Below are positions 20,195-28,741 of a stretch of DNA of 28,741 nucleotides, one piece after another (position 1 is the stretch's first letter; the number at the start of each line of letters is the position of its first letter). Source of the stretch: Brachionus koreanus (taxonomy: Eukaryota > Rotifera > Eurotatoria > Ploima > Brachionidae); the NCBI GenBank assembly GCA_016987375.1, contig PJRA01000506.1, positions 1,054,945 to 1,083,685 on the forward strand, in the 5' to 3' direction. A model generated the notes under the pieces. The model did not search any database. It had not been told where the DNA came from and worked only from the letters and a program-made list of their open reading frames with translations. The translations under genes and the position numbers were made by a program.

Positions 20195-22028
20195 TCAGAA
20201 AGACGATTTGCTTAAGTTGGACTTTTCTCTTGAATGATATGTTTCGTTCCGCAAACTGCCGATTGAAGCTGAATAGCTAATTGTTTCTTTATTTGAAGTG
20301 TCATACATAAAAATTTCATTTGGTTTTAGCTGATTCAAATAAATTTGTTCTTTTAAATTTTTTTCTTCATCTAGGATATATAAATATAAAAATGAAAACA
20401 TAAATAATAGAATTATTTATACTTATTAATTTTTCTGATAAAGCACTAGTTCCAATTGTTTTCCAACCATTGTAATAGCTATAAAAAGTTGTCTTGTAAC
20501 AAAAAAAATTTAATTTTTTTACTAAATTTTACTCTTCATAATTAAGACTGTTAGTCCACTGAATTAGTTCATCAACTTCCCAATCAGCTATGTTTTCTAG
20601 TCCATTTTGTTCATATGAATTTAAGAAACTTTTTGTAGCCTTTTCAATCATTTGATTTGTTTCCTCATCTTCTCCTTTTGGTTGCAGTATTCCATTCATA
20701 TATCTAACAAAATTCATATTTAAATATCGCTTTATTTACAAATAACACTAGAAAGCCTTGCTGATTACTAATATAGATTTCAAATTTAATTATGTAAACA
20801 AATTATATATTTATCTTGAAATTGATAAAACTTTTTAAAGAATTTAAAACAAGATGCTTTGTTTTTTGAAAATTTATTTTAAGAAATTTTATTTATTTTC
20901 AAAAAATATTTAAGTTTTAATTTTTTAAAAAAATAAGTCTCCTCTTATAATAAATTAAACTAAAAAATTAATTAAAATTTTTGTAAGGATTTTTTTTTAA
21001 ATTCACAATTCCAAAATAAAAATTACATAAATCAATCAATTTTTTGTTCAAAAATATTTTATAATTTTTTATAATCGTGTTAGATCCCTAAGTAAAGCTC
21101 TCCAATCCGTTGTATTTTTAATAGCTATTATTAACTAGAAAAAAAGTTAAATTTGATCCTTCATGCATTTATTACAATTTTTGGCTTTATTAATTGTTTT
21201 TTTTTTTAATTTTAAATTAAGTCAAAAAATTAAAGACTTACAATTTTTTCATCCATTCAATTTTTTTTCGTTTTTTTTTCATATCAATATCTTGTTTACG
21301 CAAAAGCTAATTGTAATTAGAAAAATATGAATAATATATTTAAACTATTTTGTTCAATTACTTTTGAATGATAAAATACTATGGGTTTAGAATATTTCTC
21401 AACGCCATAATAATAATCAAGATTCATTTGAAGCAAATGTTTGTTGGATACTGGACGCCATCCATTATTTTCAATCCTCTGATACCATCCATCAAAAGCT
21501 TTATAGATGAAAAATTATAATAAAATATAAATGTTGAAAAACACAACTTTCAATCGGTATGTTATTATCTCTGTTGTTTTTTATTTTAGCAGTGATCATT
21601 TTAGTAGATGGTTTAGTGTAGTCTCTCGGCGCATTGGCACAAATGTCCTGAATTGGTCTATGGGTGAAAATTTTATAATGAATTGTGGGAGGAAATTGTT
21701 GACCTGCTAGTCTAAATTTAATGTGAATGCCACTTGCCGGATCTATTAGCTTAGCTTCATTTGGATTAATGTATTTCATGATAATCGCTGGATCACCTTA
21801 ATGATATGGTTAAAAAAGGTAAATAAAACAATTTGACCGTGCCTTCATTGTGAAATACGACCAAATCTTTGTAATACTTAAAAACTTGTAGATCCTTTTT
21901 GAATTTTGATGAGATAATCAAGAAATTTTTAATATTAGTCCTACTATATATGTTCGCCAAAATCTTTGAATTTTTCTTGCTGCTGAATCGAGTTTTTCTT
22001 CATTTTCTCTCTTGGCTGATCTGTTCAT
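20195..22028 (-). CDS. MFI: MFI protein homologue (C11orf65 family), IQ-motif protein, 329 aa
   Basis: In mammals MFI is reported to bind the mitochondrial fission factor and restrain DRP1-driven fission. Eight exons: 22028-21945, 21894-21843, 21796-21548, 21498-21362, 21306-21242, 20703-20533, 20478-20423 and 20370-20195. Introns are 50, 46, 49, 55, 538, 54 and 52 nt with matching phases. The product is 329 residues (human about 313). In order: an IQ-like motif AARKIQRFWRTY (about 15-26); YINPNEAKLIDPASG; FPPTIHYKIFTHRPI; CANAPRDYTK; WYQRIENNGWRPVS; KKIEWMKKLY (across the 538-nt intron); DWEVDELIQWTNSLNYED; and GWKTIGTS. All are family landmarks and all are present. The last 59 residues are Ser/Asn-rich and not conserved. 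Intron 2 must be GC-AG to keep the EGDP junction. A clean 3' splice site lies 6 nt before the ATG, and PNPT1 ends 177 bp upstream in the same direction. MFI is unusually complete here, with no sign of decay. Confidence 0.95.
21069..21134 (-). other. orphan open segment in MFI intron 5
   Basis: Inside the 538-nt intron, a strong acceptor (TTTTTTTCTAG, ending 21135) precedes 21 open codons and a TAA. The translation contains AIKNTTDWRALLRDLTRL. Joining it to exon 5 in the normal phase gives an immediate stop, so it is not a cassette exon in this frame. The W-R-A-L-L-R-D-L pattern also resembles the last residues of RTE-type LINE proteins, so it may be a tiny retrotransposon relic. Confidence 0.3.
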
Positions 22029-22034
22029 TTTGGT

Positions 22035-22036
22035 CT
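22035..22036 (-). other. 3' splice site just before the MFI start codon
   Basis: A pyrimidine tract TTTTTTTCCCAG ends 6 nt before the MFI ATG. No obvious 5' exon lies in the 177 bp between the PNPT1 stop and MFI, so this is either a trans-splice acceptor or the acceptor of an intron starting in PNPT1 3' sequence. Confidence 0.6.
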
Positions 22037-22163
22037 GGGAAAAAAATCAACAACATAAAAACGGCTAATTATTTATTCAAAAATTTTGAAAATTTTCTTA
22101 GCAACAAAAATTTCTAATTATGGAAATCAACAAAATTTGAGTTTTTAGTTTTTACATTAAATT

Positions 22164-22169
22164 TTTATT
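22164..22169 (-). terminator. AATAAA polyadenylation signal of PNPT1
   Basis: 35 nt after the PNPT1 stop and 127 nt before the MFI 3' splice site. Confidence 0.6.
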
Positions 22170-22204
22170 CAAAAATTAAAATATAACAAAAATAGACAAG
22201 ATGA

Positions 22205-25200
22205 CTATCTGAGAAGATCTTGTGCTGGTAAACTAGTTTTAAATAGAGCTTTTCTCGAAATTCTCATTTTTCCATCGACTGGATCACGGCCGAAATATTT
22301 GATCTGAATCTCCTGACCAATTTTGTAGTCTGAAGCACTTCCGTGAGCAATCTAGAGCATTTGAAAGTTTATTTTTGCCATAATTAGCTTTAACTAAAGT
22401 ACTTTTCGTCCATCCAGCTGACTGTTAGGTAATAAAGTCGGCTTCATTGTTGGATACAATTGAACCATTAGACCAGAAGGTACAATTTCTACAATTTTTG
22501 CTTTGTAAATACCTCCGAATTCTAATTCTGGTTCTCTCTTAAACAGGAATTTTATTAATTATTCTTTTGATAAAATTAAATTAAAAAGCTGCAAACATTT
22601 TATTAAGAAAATATAATTAGAAAGTGAAAGAAATTATATAAATTTTTGAATTTTTCATTTGTCTTTCTTTGAATTAATTAATTAGTAATAATAAATAATA
22701 AGTAACCCTATACTATCCTAGTGGATAATTGGGAGGCGCTCATTGAATCATTGGCTGAACATTGAGATTTTTTAATTTTTTGCATTAAGATTTTTTAGTA
22801 TTTAATCATGTTAGGTAGAAAAAAATCAAAACTGCTTTAAATATCAAAATTTTGATTACTTTAGAGCAAAAATATTGCTCATTTTACACTAACTTGAATA
22901 ACTTGAATAGTTGGAAAGATTATGAAAACAAAAAATTAAATGCATTTTAGTTTTTTGACAATGAGACTATGAATTAGTATTTCGGTTTGCAGTAAAGATA
23001 TTTCTATCTATATTAACGTTCAAAAGCGTTAAGCCTTATTAACTATAAGGCTTGTAATTTCCATCTTTGATCTACTTGAGGATTTCAATTGTTTCTGTCT
23101 TGAATATGCTGATACTCAAAGTTAGTTGGTCTTTAAGAATTTCAAAATGTTAAATCATTAGAACTACTATGAATTCAAATTTTTATTTATCTGGCTTAAA
23201 TTTTAAAATTTTTAGGAGAAATAATCGATTATTTTAAAACTTGACTATTCTTTAGGTTTTTAGCTGTAAGTTTTATCAATATTAGATTATTAAAAACTCA
23301 CAATTCCAAAAATTTAGACTTATTTACATTGGCTAGTATTACAAAAATAAATTGAACATTTTATCTCCATTCTAAATTATTTAATTAAAATAAGCAACTT
23401 TAATTTTTGTTTTAGATACCCAATCTAATAGGGGTGGTTTCAGGTTATAGACAAGGGTTAGGGGATTAGAGTAAAAAAAAATTTTTAGATTTTTTTGTGG
23501 TCTTTTTTAATTTTTATCTGCTCTATATGACATATATGCAAAAATATTTGTATTTTAGAGAAAATTTACTTTTCCTAATTTTAAGTTTGTTAGATTTTCA
23601 ATTTTTTATTAATTAAGAATGTATCGTTTTAAATTTCAAATACAAATTGAACAAAAATTCTTTCTTTTTGGAAAATTATTAATAAACATAATTAAATATG
23701 TAAGAAAAAATACTGCAATATTATTTTCTTCAATTTTTTTTAATCAATCAAATTAATAATCAATTTAAAATTTATTGTTATTTTGTTTTTTTCTCTTTTT
23801 TTACATGAGAAAAATTATTTTAGGTAAAAAAGATTCAAAAAAGAATCAATAAATGTTTTAGTAAATCTTATAAATAAAAATATTATGAAAGAAAAAAAAT
23901 TCCTAGTACCCTATGAAAAGTCAGTTCAGTTGCATTTACAACAGGAAATTGAAACCTACAAAATGAAGCTTAGTGACCAATTTATGTAATTTTTATCCTT
24001 TGTCTCATTTTCGGTATTGGAATCAGTTTTCTGCATTCTTTTTTCAAAATTTTTACTTTGTCACTTCAGTCTAAAATTGGTCCATTAACGATTCAATCTT
24101 TAGCATCAATTTTTTATCTTATATGCCTGAATTGTTGGGAAACAGTTATAAAAATCTCTCGGGTGAAGCTTTTAATTGTGCATCTTTACCTAAAACATGT
24201 AAGCTTCATTAGTTAACTGAATTGAATAGCTTACTTACTTAATAAATGTCTTATGCTAAAAATATTTGATTTTAATTAAAAGAAATTTTATTTAAATTGA
24301 TATTAATTTATGAAATATTTTTTTGTTCAATTTGTATTTTAATTTAAAATTATTTTCTTTTAGCAAAAAAAACATGATTAACTAACTTGTTGTTCGATAA
24401 ATGCCTTGATCATTTCTTCAGCTTCATTGAGCGAGTCTTGATTTGGAGCAAAAATACTAAAATTAGTTTCATCAACTGGATTCACAGTAACTCCAGTTTT
24501 AGCATAGATTTTCTTTAAATTCATTCCACCAACTCCAATTAGTTTGCTTCTTTGCACCACCGATACCGGATAATTTTTAAGAATTGGCTGATTTGACTTT
24601 TTACTCTGTCGAGGCTTGGATATCTCTTTTTTCATGAGTCTTAAAATTTCTTGTCTAGCATCTTAAAACAATGAAATTCTAGAATACAAAAAAAATATTT
24701 AAATTTAAATTTCAAATATTTTACTTTTCGATTCTTCAATTACTTCTTTAATTATTCTAAAAGGTAGGCCGTTTATTTTAAAATCAGCTTGTACAGCGGT
24801 AATGCCATCATTTGTTCCGGCTATTTTAAAATCCATATCGCCCATATAATCCTCAAATCCAGATATATCAGAGAGTATTTTGTAGTCTTTAATTTCCTTG
24901 TTGTCATCAAATTGAGTAAATATACCCATGGCCACACCAGCAACCTGCTCCTTGATCGGAACGCCTGCATCTAATAAAGCCAAACTAGACGCACAAACAG
25001 ACGCCATAGAACTTGAACCATTTGATTCTAAAACTTCGCACAAACAGCGTATTGTTAAAGGAAATTGGCTGGGAACGAGCGGATAAATTGCCTTTTCGGC
25101 TAGAGCTCCGTGGCCAACTTCGCGACGATCAGCACGTCCACCTATTCTTGATATCTCATTCGTGGCAAATGAAGGAAACTCGTAGTGAAGCATAAAGTTT

Positions 25201-26833
25201 TTGTTAAAGTTTGTTAATGAAGGAGACATCATGTTGGCTATCGCATCGCTTCGGTACATCGAATCAGGCGAGTCGAATGTTACTGAGCAAAGAACTTGAG
25301 TTTGGCCTCTTTGGAAAAGACCTGACCCGTGCAAAGACGGATAAAGGTTCGATTTGCAACTAATCGGCCTCAGCTCATTAAGCTTACGACCATCCACTCG
25401 TTTAGACTCTTCCAATGCTAAATTTCTTACAACTTTTCTCACAAATTTATAGAATAGTTCATTCAATGTAGAATAGGCATAAGCATTTGTGTTCGATTGT
25501 TCGGGATCTGTTTTACTTTTTTGAATTGCATTAATGACTGAATTTTTGACTTGGGTTATTGCATTGTCACGTGATAGTTTATCGTGTTCATAATCGGTGA
25601 AAATGTCATATAAATGAGAATAGGCCAATGCTTGGAACAAATTCTCAATTTCTTGATTTTCTTTGGGATCAGACGAAAGTACAGGAGTTGAAATTTCAGT
25701 TAAATTCACTTGGGAACCGTTCAACACTTCATCTTCGCTTGTTATTGACAATAAAGAGGAGTCTTTTTTAACAAACTGGTTTTCCTTTTCCAATTTTTTT
25801 GATCGAATTTGTTCAACTACCTGATAAGCGTGTTCACATCCAAATTCAAGAGCTTCTATAAACTTGCTCTGCTCCAAATTATCGGCCCAGCCTTCGATCA
25901 TCACTATGTTTCTATTAGGTCCAACAGATAAAACAATATTTAGTGGACTGTTTTCTAATTGTTTTCTTGAAGGATTGACCACTAGATTATCACCAATCAT
26001 GCCAATCCTGACACAACCTTCCAATTTTCATTCAATTTAGAAAATAAATTTACAAATTTTTTTTTATTTTAATCACCTATAGGACCGTTCCATTCGCAGC
26101 TCGACCCGAATAGAGCAAAAGAGGCCGTGTTTATGCATAAAACATCCGGATTATCTTTTCCGTCATAGGATAATAGATTACACACAACCTTTATTAAAAA
26201 AATTTTTTTTTATTTTATTTTAGCTTTTATTAGATTTTTTCCTTGGCTAACTTGTATTTCATTGTTGTAATTGGAAGAAAATAGAGGCCTTATAGACCTG
26301 TCTATCATTCTTGAAACCAAAATTTCATAGTTTGAAGCACCCAAATCTCTGCGCAAAAAATTTGTTGGTATTTTGCCGGCTGCCGAAGCTTTGTGCAAAT
26401 AGTCAACATGAAAAAAGTGAATTTAATTATTAAATTGACCGAGTTATGTAAATTTTTTTTACTGTCAAAGGAAGAAATGATGCACTTGAAAGACGAGGTT
26501 TGTTTACAACTGTAACCAGAATATTTGTGTCATTAAATTTACCAGTAGCACTCGAGTCAGCAAGTCTGGCCAGAGTTCGATGATCAAGCTCGAGAATTCT
26601 TAATTTTTTTTAAATTAAAATTTGATTTATAATTTAATTTTTGCAAAAATCTACCCGGAGTTATATTTAACTTTGAGAGCACTTATATTTCTAGAGTTTA
26701 TTTTATCTGTCTTAGTAAAAGATGATGTGCCTAACGAAGACGTGTAAGTTGATTTTAAAAGTTCGGATTTTAAAGGCAATCTTATTCGCCACAAAATTCT
26801 GGGCGCTGATATCAAAGAATTTAACTTGAACAT
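22205..26833 (-). CDS. PNPT1: mitochondrial polyribonucleotide nucleotidyltransferase (PNPase), 810 aa
   Basis: A trimeric phosphorolytic 3'-5' exoribonuclease that works in mitochondrial RNA decay and import. Exons 26833-26655, 26598-26463, 26407-26252, 26188-26077, 26017-24725, 24661-24387, 22537-22403 and 22351-22205. Total 810 residues (human 783). Residues 1-40 are Arg/Ser/Leu-rich with little acid, fitting a mitochondrial presequence. The first RNase PH domain (about 52-265) has [17 protein letters not shown] and [13 protein letters not shown] helical linker follows. The second RNase PH domain has FQRGQTQ (429-435), ESNGSSS (525-531) and the catalytic acidic pair D584 and D590 in [11 protein letters not shown] domain has GVGG at 668-671. 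An S1 domain (about 723-795) ends [16 protein letters not shown]. An extra Ser/Glu-rich stretch of about 25 residues sits in the linker near 271-320. Two introns are odd: 26462-26408 lacks an AG end, and 24386-22538 is 1849 nt. All active-site residues are intact. Confidence 0.98.
23031..23053. repeat. 9-bp stem, 5-nt loop hairpin inside a PNPT1 intron
   Basis: AAGCCTTAT pairs perfectly with ATAAGGCTT across a TAACT loop. It is GC-richer than its flanks. Purpose unknown. Confidence 0.6.
23885..23989 (+). CDS. possible small ORF antisense within a PNPT1 intron, 34 aa
   Basis: The plus-strand ATG at 23885 opens 34 codons. The product is charged and amphipathic ([20 protein letters not shown]), unlike the Asn/Ile/Lys/Phe runs that random AT-rich DNA gives here. 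The next 200 nt are also less AT-rich, with further open stretches in shifting frames. That would fit a decayed gene or element just as well as a live micro-gene. No family is recognised. Confidence 0.25.
   Translation: MKEKKFLVPYEKSVQLHLQQEIETYKMKLSDQFM
26408..26462 (-). other. PNPT1 intron 2 with a non-canonical 3' end (GT-AT)
   Basis: Conserved PNPase sequence PL-T-VDY requires joining ACA (26463) to GTT (26407). The 55 nt between begin GTAAAA and end TTTTTTCAT. No AG dinucleotide occurs anywhere in this stretch on the minus strand. TTTTTTCAG would be expected, so one base differs from a normal acceptor. Confidence 0.85.
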
Positions 26834-27375
26834 TTTTATCCAATTTTTAAAAAAATTTTAAAATAAATTTACGATATTTTTAAATTCAAAAATAAATTTT
26901 GTTCATTTTAAAAAAAAAAATTGCATTAAAAATTTTAATTTTGTATTAGCCGAAATATTTTTAGAATAAGCAATATCTAGTTTAATTTTAAAAATAAAAA
27001 ATTTGGATACAATTAAATCCCAACTTATTTTGTTCAAAATTCAGAATAAAAATAATATTATATTTTCAAATAAATTTTTTTTTCATTTTTAATTTGTTTA
27101 TTTTGATCATTTTTTTTTAACAAATGCATATTTAAAATTTGAATCGTTAACTTATGGTTTCATTTTTAATAAAATTTTAATAAATTGATCTAAAATTTTT
27201 TGCATTATTTTTGAAAATAGGAAAAAAATGTATCCAGATAAGATTAAAGTAAGTTATTAAGACATTTTAGTTGTTAAGGGAATCTGTTTATTAGATCTCA
27301 AAATGGATCAAGAACTTAACAAAGCTTTCATATAATTTATCCATTCAAGTTAATAGGAAATTATTTTCTATTTAA
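26834..27375. other. PNPT1 upstream region
   Basis: AT-rich DNA between the PNPT1 start and the LINE remnant, presumably holding the PNPT1 promoter. There is no AG acceptor within 45 nt upstream of the PNPT1 ATG, unlike MFI. Nothing else is supported. Confidence 0.5.
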
Positions 27376-27660
27376 TTCACTTTGCTTGTGTGTTCCAGTT
27401 CTTGACCAACCTACTGATTTGTATTTATTCGTTGTTTCGTTATCCTGTCTTTTATGAACTCTAATGCCACCTGGTGGTCCATTGCATGTGAGAGCACAGC
27501 AATAATTAGCATCTTTAGTTTGTTGGTAATTTTAAAGAATTCAATTAGGTCATTTTGTTCTCGTCTCTCTTTTAAAGTTGTCAAAATAAGCTTTTTCAGA
27601 CATTCCTCGTATCTCATGGACCAAATTTGAAGCACCCTTTTGCACCTGCAAACTTTCACT
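27376..27660 (-). mobile_element. dead LINE fragment (C-terminal tail)
   Basis: Minus-strand reading in three frames recovers the well-known tail of jockey/CR1-like LINE proteins. From 27660 it reads LQVQKGASNLVHEIRGMS. After a frameshift near 27605 comes YEECLKKLILTTLKERR, then NDLIEFFKITN. After another shift, near 27416, comes ISRLVKNWNTQAK and a stop. These match the pattern VQ.RA..LV.E+R, YEERL..L.L.TL..RR, DLIE.FKI.N, then RVV..WN.LP. Two frameshifts show it is dead. It is from the same general LINE type as the piece at 16872-17045 but a different part of the protein. Confidence 0.8.
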
Positions 27661-28741
27661 TATAAATGTTTAATAATTTATTTTTGATCAAGAGGTCAAT
27701 GTTTAAGTTTTAAACATTTATGTATTCAATTTTCAATTACATAAATTAAATTTATTTAGATTTTGTTTGAACATTTTAGTTATTTAACTTAAATACCTTG
27801 TTGTTAAATTTTTTCCATAAAAATTAAATCAATTACTTTATTTAATTTTTATATATTTTTAGAATCGAAATAGAAAATAAAAGAAAAAAATACTATTTTC
27901 TTTTATTTTCAATTCTTTTATGCTTAAATTTTATTTTTTCGTTGAAATATAATGTATTTCTCTAGATGAGAGATGATTATCAAAATGTTTAGGTAATAAA
28001 AATCTATATTTTTTCCATCAACTACTAGGATTCTCAGACAGATAATTTTTTTTGGGTTCCTTACTAGCTACCTTAACGAGTTTGCACTTTCCGCAGCTCC
28101 TGCTTTAGCTTATACATAGTATTTTTTTTTATTATTTTTATTTCTATTCTTAAGGCTTTTAGACTTAGTGAATTGATAAGTTTGAATCCGTTTTGATCAT
28201 TAGATAAGTGTTAAATGATTTCATTCAAAAATTTTTAAATTGGTAAAATTAATTGAAGGTTTTTTTTTCCATAAAATTATTTTTTATCTGAATAAAAAGT
28301 TGTTAAGGCTTCCTCAGATTAAAATATGAATGAAAAATAAAATAAAAATATTTAATCAAAAATTTATTAATAAAATTAAAATTAGTTAAAAAATAAATTA
28401 ATAAATGGAAAGATTGAAATAAAATACTAAACGCTTAGATATTTAAAAGAAAGTTTTTTTTAAAATTAAACCTTTATTTTGAGTTGCAATATGAATGATC
28501 TGTTAGGTTGGTTCCATTTGAAAAACAATTGAGGGGAAAAATCGAAGTATGGTTCTTTTTCTTTTTTTCGGCAAATAATTATTATTTTAATAAAACTATT
28601 TATTGGGCTCAGTAAATTTACAAAAACAAAACCTTTGAACAAAGCATTAAAATTGGAGTCAATTAAACAAATTTACTATAAGCATAAAATATTCTTTGTC
28701 AAACAAATTTTTAATAACCAATTATGTAAAAACGTTTTTGA
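27661..28741. other. right-end AT-rich region
   Basis: No gene is supported. One GC-richer island at 28030-28125 is open on the minus strand for 14 codons (YKLKQELRKVQTR) in one frame and for about 25 in another. It could be a worn piece of a coiled-coil region from a mobile element, but no family is clear. Confidence 0.45.

Larger units (their letters stand above)
22538..24386 (-). other. large PNPT1 intron between the KH and S1 exons (1849 nt)
   Basis: The longest intron in the window, with GTTAGT and TTTAAG ends, phase 0. It contains three less AT-rich patches. 22700-22760 is unassigned. 23430-23475 is G-rich on the plus strand (three runs of three or more G). 23880-24220 includes a 34-codon plus-strand ORF. 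A small perfect hairpin lies at 23031-23053. No transposon protein motif was recognised. Confidence 0.6.

Noticed and set aside
22080..22110. X-box-like GTTGCT-A-AGAAAA before MFI
   Set aside because: The second half-site lacks the conserved AC, so it is not a credible RFX site.
21899..22117. 72-codon plus-strand ORF with a hydrophobic run
   Set aside because: Antisense shadow of MFI exon 1 and its flanks.
23430..23475. G-rich patch as a quadruplex
   Set aside because: Only three runs of three or more G, with uneven loops; not a convincing quadruplex.

Overview
This is animal nuclear DNA. It is very AT-rich, and its genes are split by spliceosomal introns mostly 46-67 nt long, with AATAAA signals often 20-40 nt past the stop codon. 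Animal proteins are recognisable: NAPE-PLD, CFAP210, MFI (C11orf65) and mitochondrial PNPase (PNPT1). Tiny introns, AT-rich DNA, LINE relics and several 3' splice sites lying a few bases before a start codon suggest a small invertebrate, most likely a monogonont rotifer (Brachionus-like). That placement is inference.

Layout, left to right. 46-1083 (-): NAPE-PLD, cut by the left edge. 1263-1757 (-): a possible two-exon gene for a 67-residue protein. 1955-2492 (+): a dead LINE split by a 267-bp foldback repeat. 3069-3839 (-): a coiled-coil, low-complexity protein I do not recognise. 5175-6278 (-): a protein of repeated MATH/TRAF-like beta-sandwich units. 6279-13913: a 7.6-kb AT-rich tract without a confident gene. 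13914-16118 (+): CFAP210, seven exons, with an RFX X-box 137 bp before its ATG. 16235-18466 (-): a claudin-like tetraspan protein, tail-to-tail with CFAP210. 20195-22028 (-): MFI, eight exons. 22205-26833 (-): PNPT1, eight exons, directly upstream of MFI in the same direction. 27376-27660 (-): another dead LINE piece. The right end is AT-rich filler.

All multi-exon models were built by hand; every junction keeps the reading frame, and for the four recognised families the joined protein follows the family through its length. PNPT1 and MFI both act at mitochondria, and their spacing (stop to ATG 177 bp, AATAAA to 3' splice site 127 bp) would fit an operon resolved by trans-splicing. CFAP210 is an axonemal protein and its X-box fits ciliary control. 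I see no CRISPR array, tRNA, rRNA or wholly new system. The most useful oddities are a PNPT1 intron with no AG acceptor, the foldback inside a LINE, the X-box, the PNPT1-MFI tandem, and several orphan open segments with splice and polyA context.
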